Of a stretch of 64,000 nt of DNA, positions 56,475 through 64,000 are shown one piece after another (positions within the stretch are counted from its first letter, which is position 1; each line of letters opens with the position of its first letter). Source of the DNA: Adiantum capillus-veneris (taxonomy: Eukaryota; Streptophyta; Polypodiopsida; Polypodiales; Pteridaceae); assembly GCA_014529385.2 (NCBI GenBank), contig CM043969.1, forward strand, positions 20,798,946 through 20,862,945, read 5' to 3'. The translations under genes were made by a program, and so were the position numbers. Below the pieces are notes generated by a model that was not told the DNA's origin, made no database searches, and saw only the letters and a list, made by a program, of their open reading frames with translations.

Positions 56475-58328
56475 TTATCCTTTAATGTCGATTGAAGATG
56501 AGCAAAAGCTCAACTTCTCCTTGTTGGCCACCTTTGTAAACATGTCTGCAGGATTTTCACTTGTATGCACCTTTCCTAGCTTTAGTTGTCCCTCTTCCAA
56601 AAGAGTGCGTATGAAGTGATATCTCACCTCAATGTTCTTTGTCCTTGAATGAAAGGCTGAGTTCTTCGCAAGATGGATAGCGCTTTGGCTATCACTGTAC
56701 AAGACACAATTGTCTTGTTTGAATCCAAGCTCTTCTAAGAATCTGTGAAGCCACAGAATTTCTTTGCTTGCCTCCGTCATTGCTACATACTCTACTTCCG
56801 TGGTAGAAAGTGAAACCACTTTCTGCAGCTTTGAAGCCCAGCTTACTGTTGTGCCTCCAACCGTGAACACATAGCCAGTAGTGCTCCTTCGAGTATCTTT
56901 GTCACCTGCCATATCTGCATCAGCATACCCTTCTAGAAAAATATCAGTTCCTCCAAAATACAAAGCATTTGTTGTTGTCCCTTTTAGATACCTAAGTATC
57001 CACTTCACAGCTTGCCAATGCTCTTTACTTGGGTTGTCCATGAACCTACTCACAACTCCCACTGCATGTGCAATGTCTGGCCTTGTCCAGACCATAGCAT
57101 ACATTAGAGAACCCACCGCTGCAGCATATGGAACTTTAGACATATGGGCTATCTCCTCTTGTGTCTTTGGACACATATCCTTCGTTAGTTTAAAATGACC
57201 AGCCAAAGGTGTAGAAACTGGTTTTGCATTTTGCATTGCAAACCTTTCTAGTACCTTCTTGATGTAATCTTCTTGAGATAGCTTTATTGTCTTCTTCGTC
57301 CTGTCCCTTGATATTTTCATACCAAGCATCCTCTTTGCAGCACTTAAATCTTTCATTGAAAAAGATTTGGACAGCTCCTCTTTTAGGTCTTTGATGTCCT
57401 GCATGTTAGCACTTGCAATCAATATGTCATCAACATACAACATTAGGATGATGAATTTCCCATCTCCCAAATTCTCCGTGTAGATGCAGTGATCCGAGTT
57501 GCATCTTGTGAATCCATGATCCAATATCCATCGATCAAACTTCAAGTACCATTGTCTTGATGCTTGCTTTAAACCATACAAGCTCTTCTTTAATCTGCAA
57601 ACCATTTTCTCCTTACCTTTTACTTCATACCCCTTTGGTTGAAGCATGTAGATTTCCTCCTCTAAGTCACCGTGAGGGAATGCCGTATTTACATCCATTT
57701 GCTCGAGATATAGATCATGAGCAGCCACAAGGCTTAAGACAAGCCTAATTGAGTTCATTTTTACAATAGGAGAAAATATTTCATTGAAGTCAATACCTTT
57801 CTTTTGAGAAAAACCTTTTACCACAAGCCTAGACTTGTACCTTTTCTTCCCACTTTCTTCTTCCTTTAGCTTGTACACCCATTTGTTTTGAAGTGCCCGC
57901 TTACCTTTAGGCAACTCAACCAACTCCCATGTTTGGTTGCGATGTAGTGAGTCCATATCCACTTGCATGCTCATTGTCCATTCTTCTTTGGATTCATGTT
58001 GCATAGCTTCTTCATATGATTTCGGCTCTCCAGAATCTGAGATCAAGAGATGGTTGAAGGAAGGAACAAACCTTTCTGGAGGTCTACTTGCTCTTGTAGA
58101 TCTTCGGGGAATAGGTTGAGGCTCCTCATTTGATTGACGTTGTTGCACATTGTCACCGTTTGCAGTCCTTGAGTCTTCACCGTCCTCAAGCTCCATGTAC
58201 TCATCACCTGTTTCTTTTGTTTGTTTTCTTTCCAAGTGTTGAGCGAGCCAGCAAAGGATCACACCCACATTTTTGCTCACACTCATCATTTTTGTAACCA
58301 CTGATTGTAATAAATGTCTTTCCGACAT
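56475..58328 (-). CDS. Copia RT-RNase H polyprotein part, intact frame
   Basis: 617 codons without a stop. An acidic linker (DEYMELEDGEDSRTANGD) leads to RRSTRASRPPERFVP and the RT: NKWVYKLKEEESG, RLVVKGFSQKKGIDF, QMDVNTAFPHGDLEE (catalytic Asp), LKKSLYGLKQASRQWY and YVDDILIAS (catalytic Asp pair). RNase H follows: GYADADMAGDKDTRRSTTGY, SLSTTEVEYVAM, and DSQSAIHLAKN. The C-terminus ADMFTKV is typical. The clean frame contrasts with its broken neighbours and suggests recent activity of this copia family. The enzyme would synthesise cDNA and degrade template RNA. The first ~45 residues may derive from the junction with the gypsy insertion. Confidence 0.92.
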   Translation of the reverse strand: MSERHLLQSVVTKMMSVSKNVGVILCWLAQHLERKQTKETGDEYMELEDGEDSRTANGDNVQQRQSNEEPQPIPRRSTRASRPPERFVPSFNHLLISDSGEPKSYEEAMQHESKEEWTMSMQVDMDSLHRNQTWELVELPKGKRALQNKWVYKLKEEESGKKRYKSRLVVKGFSQKKGIDFNEIFSPIVKMNSIRLVLSLVAAHDLYLEQMDVNTAFPHGDLEEEIYMLQPKGYEVKGKEKMVCRLKKSLYGLKQASRQWYLKFDRWILDHGFTRCNSDHCIYTENLGDGKFIILMLYVDDILIASANMQDIKDLKEELSKSFSMKDLSAAKRMLGMKISRDRTKKTIKLSQEDYIKKVLERFAMQNAKPVSTPLAGHFKLTKDMCPKTQEEIAHMSKVPYAAAVGSLMYAMVWTRPDIAHAVGVVSRFMDNPSKEHWQAVKWILRYLKGTTTNALYFGGTDIFLEGYADADMAGDKDTRRSTTGYVFTVGGTTVSWASKLQKVVSLSTTEVEYVAMTEASKEILWLHRFLEELGFKQDNCVLYSDSQSAIHLAKNSAFHSRTKNIEVRYHFIRTLLEEGQLKLGKVHTSENPADMFTKVANKEKLSFCSSSIDIKG

Positions 58329-59181
58329 TGATTTTGAATTGAGCCATTCATTAAGTAACGGGACTCAATTGAGTTTCCAGCTTGTAATCCCGAAGTAATT
58401 TCACTTGCTGATGTAATTAGTTAGAGATGTTCTCACCTCCAAGGCTGAGGTATATAAGCCAAAGTTTTTGTAACCTAAGGGGATTCAGATTATTAATCAA
58501 AGTGAGTTTTTGAGCGCCGTGACTGTGTCTGAGAGAGAGTGAGAGAGAGAGAGAGTCTTATCTACTTGCTACGCGAGCTACGGAGCCGCCATTGGAGAAG
58601 TGACACCGCCATTGTGTTAGCAACGGAGAGAGCTACGCACTGATACCAAGAGTGCGCGCTATCGGCTTCTATGTGTGGTAAGTTCCTACGAGCTTCTGTG
58701 TGAGTTCTCTTCCAACTCGTGTGTCGGAATAGAGCGTGCAGCATATCTATAGAACCACAACGAGTAGAGCTACGCATTAGTACCATCGGGGTCAAGTTTC
58801 GGTCACCTGTATTTTTCGGCCTGTCTTCATACGCGTTTACCGCACGGAGTGATTATAGGTTGATTTTGCAGTTCAAGTCTTTAGGGTGTTGTTCTTACCT
58901 AGTGCATAGACTTCCCCTTGAGTTTGAGATCGATTCAATGATTCTAGATCCTGTTTCGTATAGCATTCGTTCGTAGTACGGATTTCAGTCACTTGCGTAT
59001 TTTAGAACTTAGATTTGATTTCCTTAGTAGTGATTGTCATTAGAAGGTTGAGTAGGTGATTTGACACCCACCTAGTTGTTTCCATGCACTTGCGGGTCAA
59101 GCTTCGTCCTCGTCTGACAAATTCTATTGTTGGTTGAGTTCTCGCTATTTAGCTTCCGCTAGCGGCGTAACCGCCTTAACA
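58315..59181 (+). repeat. 5' LTR of gypsy element 3 (left edge uncertain)
   Basis: The right edge ..CCTTAACA at 59181 is fixed by the primer site that follows. TATATAAG at 58451-58458 and a GA microsatellite at 58529-58555 lie inside. The left edge could be near 58238, 58315 or 58404; the 3' LTR is outside the window, so it cannot be set. Confidence 0.7.
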
Positions 59182-59183
59182 TT

Positions 59184-59201
59184 TGGCGCCGCTGCCGAGG
59201 A
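59184..59201 (+). promoter_or_regulatory. Primer binding site (tRNA-Asp-like)
   Basis: TGGCGCCGCTGCCGAGGA, two bases after the LTR; two changes from the usual plant gypsy TGGCGCCGTTGCCGGGGA. Confidence 0.8.
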
Positions 59202-59716
59202 CGAGAGCCCTAAGTAGGTGGCCTTAGACTAATCCTACGAGGTGAGTCGTATAAACTACTTTGTATACTTTAGTTAGAAAAGATCTAGGAGTGGTGGACT
59301 CCGAAGATCTCGAGAGATACTAGGAAGTGGGGTATTCCTGGGTCTTCCGTGTTGACAGTATTTTTAGTTTAGCTTAGATTTGTTTGTTGTTTTGTTGGTG
59401 TTGAGTAGTTGTTGATAGAAGAAGAATTTGCTAGTCCGTGAGTGACAGTGGATATCTTTAAAGTCACAATTACCAAACCCATTTTATGATTAGGAATAGC
59501 TTAGGTAGGACTTCATTTGATCCTGATCTAGAGCTAATAATTATTGGAGTATTTGCTTGATGTGGTTGATTGCATGTTAGATCACTAAACCGTCGAGTTA
59601 GTAGTGAAACTTCCAATAAATAAAAGTCAGAGAAATTTTCTGTGTATCTGGGAGTTGCTGAGCACTTGAGAAAGCTTTAGGAAGGATTCTATGCCAAAAA
59701 ACTGGAAATCTGCAAC

Positions 59717-60442
59717 TTTAGACATCATACGCGTATGATGTCTAAATGACCAAACAGAGACCAAAACAGAAATTTTGACTTTACCAGAGTGTTCAAAAGG
59801 GGGGTTATACCCTAATTTCAACTTAAAACAAGAGCATTAACACTCAAAGAAACCCGAAAAGACAAGTCGGAGTCCAAGAAACGCAAAGAATAGGAAATTT
59901 TGGATTCAGATCTTGTTTTTACATTCAAACCTGACAAAAACACTTGAAACTCAATTATAAACATTGGAGAAGGCTTAAAACCAAAAATAGTCAAAATCTG
60001 GGACAAAAGACATCATACGCGTATAATGTCTTTTGGCACATCCACTGCTTATTTGATATCTGACCTGACAAGATTGTTACAAGCACTGTAGGAAGCATAA
60101 ATATCAAGTTTTGACCCAAATTGATGAAAAAGACATCATACGCGTATGATGTCTTTGACCTAATTTTGGACATATTTTGATACTTTGCTAACACAGATCC
60201 ATTGTAATAGCTGTCTAGAGGTTATATTTCAAGTTTCATCCCATTTGGATCACAATTGACCCAAAAAACAAGTCAAAAGCGGAAAATTGCCAAGAAAAGC
60301 CTAAATTAGCCATAACTTGCTCAAACAGAGTTCAAACTGAATTTTGTGAGTGGAAAGAGCATAAGGGGGCTACTGAGAGTGAGCATAACCAAAATAGTCT
60401 AAATCTGTGAAAAAAGACATCATACGCGTATAATGTCTTTTT
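59717..60442 (+). repeat. Four palindromes in the gypsy 3 leader
   Basis: A 24-base core AGACATCATACG + CGTATGATGTCT occurs at 59717-59746, 60005-60034, 60129-60156 and 60411-60442, including matched A/T flanks. Copies 1 and 3 are perfect; copies 2 and 4 share the same one-base change (CGTATAATGTCT). Spacings are 288, 124 and 282, so the pair may have arisen by duplication of a ~410-bp unit. In RNA each forms a strong hairpin with a tight loop or a self-dimerising site. Confidence 0.95.
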
Positions 60443-60606
60443 CAGCATAACTGCAACAAAATTCTCACTTGATGAAACAGAAGTTGTCCAACTGACAAGA
60501 TTAAACAATTGACCAAGTATCAGTCAGTTTGGATCAATTCTGACCACAAAAACTTGGGGAAAACAAATTGCCGAGACGAAAAAGTTAAAGTCCTTTAGGG
60601 GAATTG

Positions 60607-63600
60607 ATGAATTTGAGATCGGGCAGGAACCTCCAGAATAACCAACCAAAACAAGGGGAACCAGCAAGTGTCATATCAACCGAGGGAAGTGTAAACCAAA
60701 GTTGGGTGCAACCATTAGAGCCGATCTTTGAAGGAAGTGTCTCTGATACTTCTTCGGAGAGATCTTACGAGATTTTCACCGAACACTTGGAGCACCTAAA
60801 CCTGAACAACAGAAAAAATATGGCAGCAGGATCATCAAGCCCTTCCGCCACAATGAAACTATTGTTCATAAAATATCAGTACGACAATGAGCAAGGTGCC
60901 AAGATCTACAAGGATGGAATGGACCGCTATTGTGTGAAGATAGAAGATAGACCTAGTGAGTTCAAGGACTTAGTGCCTGTGAGCTATAGCGGAGATAGAT
61001 ATCTAGATGACGAGGGTACCATGTACTTGGTAGTCCTAAACCCTAACATTGTGGACAAGTGGGGATTGATGGGCACCAAAGCCAAAGTAGATGAAGAACT
61101 TGAGGAGAAAGCACCAATAATGAACTTCCCTGATGCGAGGTTAAGAAGAGAGAATGAAACTACAAGGATCAACACTGATAACATCTATGTGGGGCTATAC
61201 AAATATAATAATGGGGAGCAAGATCTCTATTATAGATGTGAAGAACCCTACACCGGAGAGTTGACAGACCAAAAAAGACTTTATGTCTTTACCTACACAG
61301 AGGGATCGGAAGTGAAAATTGCCGCTTACGACAAGTATGGCAGGCAATACTCAACAATGGGCAAGAAAGAATTAGAAGGATATACATACTTTGGGGGACC
61401 ACTACATCAGTATTATGTTACTTCTAGCTCACAAAGACCAGCACCAACAAATGGAGGGCAAAACCCAATGACGACAGGAGGACAAAGAACTCAGGCTGCT
61501 GACTCTTTCAGTCAACCTCAGTACTTGAAGCCCGGACCAATGGGATCATTACATTCCAGAGAGTCAATGGATACGAATCGAGGTAGTGCAGTTCCAATCC
61601 CCACGTATACCAGTCCAGGTCCAAGGTTCGAAGCGGAACCATCACATTTACCTCCTAGTAGTAGATTCAGGGCAAGGGAACCGACAAGGGTAACCCATGA
61701 AGTCCATGATGCTAGAGAAAGCTTTAGCCGGGACACAGGAGCAATGAGATTGGTAGCAGACCATAGACGTATGAGACCATCTCAAGTAGCGAAGTGTATG
61801 CCAAAGAAGTATGGTGGTTCGGGAGATCCGTATGCACATGTGTCACTCTTTAAGCAAGTCTTAAGAGCTGAGCAGATAACAGATTTCCATACACAATACG
61901 AGGGATTTGGTCTTACTCTAGAAGGTACGGCATTGACATGGTTTCAACCACTGAACATAGGGGGATTCCATGACATTGACCATTTTTTAAGAGAGTTTGC
62001 TGAGGAATTCTCAAAACGAGGGATTAAGCACAATACGGTCTCACATATATATGCTTTTAAACAGAGAGAACACGAAAAAGTGAAGGAAGCTTCACTTCGC
62101 TTCAAACAATACATTGAGAGATGTCCAGTACGTGAACGACCACAAGATGACAGACTATCTGTTCTCTTTATTGAGGGACTGAGGAATGACACTCTCAAGA
62201 AGGACTTGCACTTGAAAGCTTGTACAAGTTTCGAGCAAGTGACGAGAGAAGCATTGTACTTAGTGGATAACTGTACGGTTTATGGAGAGGTGTCAGCGGA
62301 TACAGATTTCGCATCTAGTAGCTCTTCCTCTGTAGTGAGCGAGACTACCACTAAAAAGAATGTTCAAACAACAACCATGCCAAATGTAGAGCAAATGATA
62401 GAAGATGCTCTAAAAAGGATGGCAGCATACCAAAAACCATTGCCAAAAACACTGAAATGGTGTGCTATTGAACAAAAATGGACAAACCATCCAACAGAGG
62501 AGTGCTATTACAACAAAGGGTATGTAAGGGAGCGTCAGTATGCACCTCCTGCTCAATTAGCACCACCTCAAGTACATCCAGTACCTCGATACCCAATGGG
62601 AAATGTACCAGGACCTATGGGGATAGAAAGACCGCAACCGGTATTGGGACAACAACCACCTTTACCAGGAGCAAGACCAATAGGCATTAGATATGCACCA
62701 ACCTTAGAGAATCAGGAAGAACAAGCCCTAGTGCCTGTTCAAGCCTATTATGAAGAATCTGGTGCACACATGTCTCCAACTGTGTATTACCCACCAGAAG
62801 AACCCAAACAACCAGAACCATGGGGCATGATTGGGAATGTTGGAATACTAACAATTACAAGTGCTTCTGATGAAGAGAGATACAATTTGGACGCAAGAAC
62901 ATTGATGTTCATAGCTCATGGAGGGTTAACAGGACAAAGACCATCCTATCCACAAAGGACGAATCAAGTGGGACTAAGACCAGCACTAGGACCCTGTTAC
63001 AAGTGTGGAGGTGACCATGTGATGAATGTTTGTCCACATACGGAAATCATTAGAATTAACCCTTATTGCACTGAGTGTGGGGTTACTCACTTCATTGAGG
63101 ATTGTTCAAAGAATCCAAACAAAGTGCAAAAGACGACATTGAATATGCTAGAAACTATTCCTACCAGCAGTGGGTCTGAAAATGAAACTCTGATACCAAC
63201 GCAAGTTGTTACTAGAGCTCAAGCTAAGAAAACCACTAGAGAACCTGAGAATAGAAAGTTAGCGACTGAAATGGTTAGTCAAGGACCGCGGAGTCAGAAA
63301 AACACATGGAAAGCTAGAAAAGCACGCATGAAGTTGAGAAAAGAACGTGAAGACGCTATTCTAGCTAAGGAACTAAAGCGAACTAAAGATAGATTAGAAA
63401 AACTTGAGAGTCAAAACGGGAAACGAGAGATGAGCCCGGAAAGAACGAAACAAAAGAGTATCAAAGAAACAACGAGCTTAAGCTCAGGGGGATCAGTGCT
63501 AGTCGACAAAGTACACGAACCATTGGACGCACTGATGAGAGCTTACGAAGCTAGGTTAAAGAACAACCAAACACAAGAACAGAGGTGGATGACATACCCA

Positions 63601-64000
63601 AACGCGGAATTGGAAAAGCAGAGACTTGAAATGTGCCAGAGAATGATCGAGACTGCACAAGCCTTATTAGAACCACCAAAAGAAACAATGAATTGTGGAA
63701 CGGAAAACCCAATTCAGCAAGAGACTATCGTTTCACGGGTAGCTGAAAAGACTCCCAGTGCACAAAAGCCTGAAAATACACACAAGGATGACCGCATAGT
63801 GTTGAACACAACCGATCAGGAGATAGAGAGTTTTCATCCAGTCATACAGAGGTCTTACGGAAGAGATGAGGATTACAATGAATTTTGGAAACAAGTGAGA
63901 GAGGCAAACTTTGCAAACGAGCTAAGTTGCCAAGCTAATCAGACAAATTGGGAAAAGGACATCAGGAACCCTCCCATAGTGGAATTTGAGGCAGGGTCTC
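60607..64000 (+). CDS. Gag polyprotein of gypsy element 3, open-ended
   Basis: In-frame ATG at 60607 (preceding stop TAA at 60586-60588) gives MNLRSGRNLQNNQPKQGE. The frame stays open to the window edge, at least 1131 codons. Residues ~80-260 form an unusual N-terminal module with two related halves (DKWGLMGTKAKVDEEL and DKYGRQYSTMGKKELEG). The capsid-type Retrotrans_gag region is ~402-555 (YGGSGDPYAHVSLFKQ, ALTWFQPL, LFIEGLRNDTLKKDL). Two zinc knuckles follow: CYKCGGDHVMNVC at ~797 and CTECGVTHFIEDC at ~821. Beyond is a long basic, coiled-coil-prone segment (~885-950). The protease is not reached. The protein would coat the RNA in a particle. No damage is visible, unlike every other gag here. 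Confidence 0.9.
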   Translation, partial: MNLRSGRNLQNNQPKQGEPASVISTEGSVNQSWVQPLEPIFEGSVSDTSSERSYEIFTEHLEHLNLNNRKNMAAGSSSPSATMKLLFIKYQYDNEQGAKIYKDGMDRYCVKIEDRPSEFKDLVPVSYSGDRYLDDEGTMYLVVLNPNIVDKWGLMGTKAKVDEELEEKAPIMNFPDARLRRENETTRINTDNIYVGLYKYNNGEQDLYYRCEEPYTGELTDQKRLYVFTYTEGSEVKIAAYDKYGRQYSTMGKKELEGYTYFGGPLHQYYVTSSSQRPAPTNGGQNPMTTGGQRTQAADSFSQPQYLKPGPMGSLHSRESMDTNRGSAVPIPTYTSPGPRFEAEPSHLPPSSRFRAREPTRVTHEVHDARESFSRDTGAMRLVADHRRMRPSQVAKCMPKKYGGSGDPYAHVSLFKQVLRAEQITDFHTQYEGFGLTLEGTALTWFQPLNIGGFHDIDHFLREFAEEFSKRGIKHNTVSHIYAFKQREHEKVKEASLRFKQYIERCPVRERPQDDRLSVLFIEGLRNDTLKKDLHLKACTSFEQVTREALYLVDNCTVYGEVSADTDFASSSSSSVVSETTTKKNVQTTTMPNVEQMIEDALKRMAAYQKPLPKTLKWCAIEQKWTNHPTEECYYNKGYVRERQYAPPAQLAPPQVHPVPRYPMGNVPGPMGIERPQPVLGQQPPLPGARPIGIRYAPTLENQEEQALVPVQAYYEESGAHMSPTVYYPPEEPKQPEPWGMIGNVGILTITSASDEERYNLDARTLMFIAHGGLTGQRPSYPQRTNQVGLRPALGPCYKCGGDHVMNVCPHTEIIRINPYCTECGVTHFIEDCSKNPNKVQKTTLNMLETIPTSSGSENETLIPTQVVTRAQAKKTTREPENRKLATEMVSQGPRSQKNTWKARKARMKLRKEREDAILAKELKRTKDRLEKLESQNGKREMSPERTKQKSIKETTSLSSGGSVLVDKVHEPLDALMRAYEARLKNNQTQEQRWMTYPNAELEKQRLEMCQRMIETAQALLEPPKETMNCGTENPIQQETIVSRVAEKTPSAQKPENTHKDDRIVLNTTDQEIESFHPVIQRSYGRDEDYNEFWKQVREANFANELSCQANQTNWEKDIRNPPIVEFEAGS

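Larger units (their letters stand above)
55627..58330 (-). mobile_element. Ty1/copia element, 3' half
   Basis: It consists of the 3' LTR, polypurine tract and intact RT/RNase H frame. Integrase, protease, gag and 5' LTR are missing to the right, where the second full gypsy element begins near 58.3 kb. That gypsy insertion most likely truncated it. Confidence 0.85.
58315..64000 (+). mobile_element. Gypsy element 3, 5' part
   Basis: LTR, primer site, 1.4-kb leader with four palindromes, and an open gag frame running off the window. The gag opening (MNLRSGR) and the knuckle pattern show kinship with gypsy element 1, but the nucleotide sequences differ. It entered or abuts the copia element at ~58.3 kb. 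Confidence 0.85.

Overview
This 64-kb window is repeat-dominated nuclear DNA from a land plant. It holds a plant CACTA transposase with TNP2-type and DUF4218 segments, tRNA-primed Ty3/gypsy and Ty1/copia elements, L1-type LINE 3' ends, and broken copies of plant-type genes (a heavy-metal-associated isoprenylated protein, a family-34 xylosyl/galactosyltransferase, a histone H3). A Penelope-like element (PLE) in such a genome makes me favour a large-genome plant such as a conifer, but that is inference. I see no rRNA or tRNA gene and no intact ordinary host gene.

Layout. (1) 1-4529, minus strand: the 5' part of a CACTA element, with its terminal inverted repeat at 4529, hairpin-rich subterminal DNA, a captured HIPP gene fragment and a transposase killed by nonsense codons. 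(2) 4806-29762, plus strand: one PLE, split by two later insertions. A 14.3-kb gypsy element with gag and protease but no reverse transcriptase (5096-19387, TSD AATCT) sits in its left terminal repeat. An internally deleted gypsy element in minus orientation (23106-27966, TSD CCAT) sits in its reverse-transcriptase gene. Both PLE terminal repeats carry a type I hammerhead ribozyme (19457-19499 and 29617-29659). (3) 29763-39600: three head-to-tail L1 3' fragments, a ~2-kb array of ~140-bp repeats built round palindromes, a GT34 pseudogene and LTR fragments. (4) 39607-53400: ~250-bp repeat units, an unrecognised multi-segment gene that looks transposase-like, an H3-like pseudogene interrupted five bases before its stop by a 5.2-kb LTR element with 140-bp LTRs, and an unrecognised minus-strand gene-like region. 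(5) 53680-58330: copia remnants, including an intact 617-residue RT/RNase H frame. (6) ~58.3 kb to the end: the 5' part of a second gypsy element. Its leader carries four palindromes of 28-32 bases, and its gag frame runs open for at least 1131 codons off the window.

The genes do not form a pathway; the window is a record of nested insertion and decay. Most in-frame stops in the dead elements are the kind made by C-to-T change (CAG, CAA, CGA or TGG turned into stops), which fits methylation-linked deamination. The least damaged piece is the gag of the second gypsy element, which suggests it is the youngest insertion.
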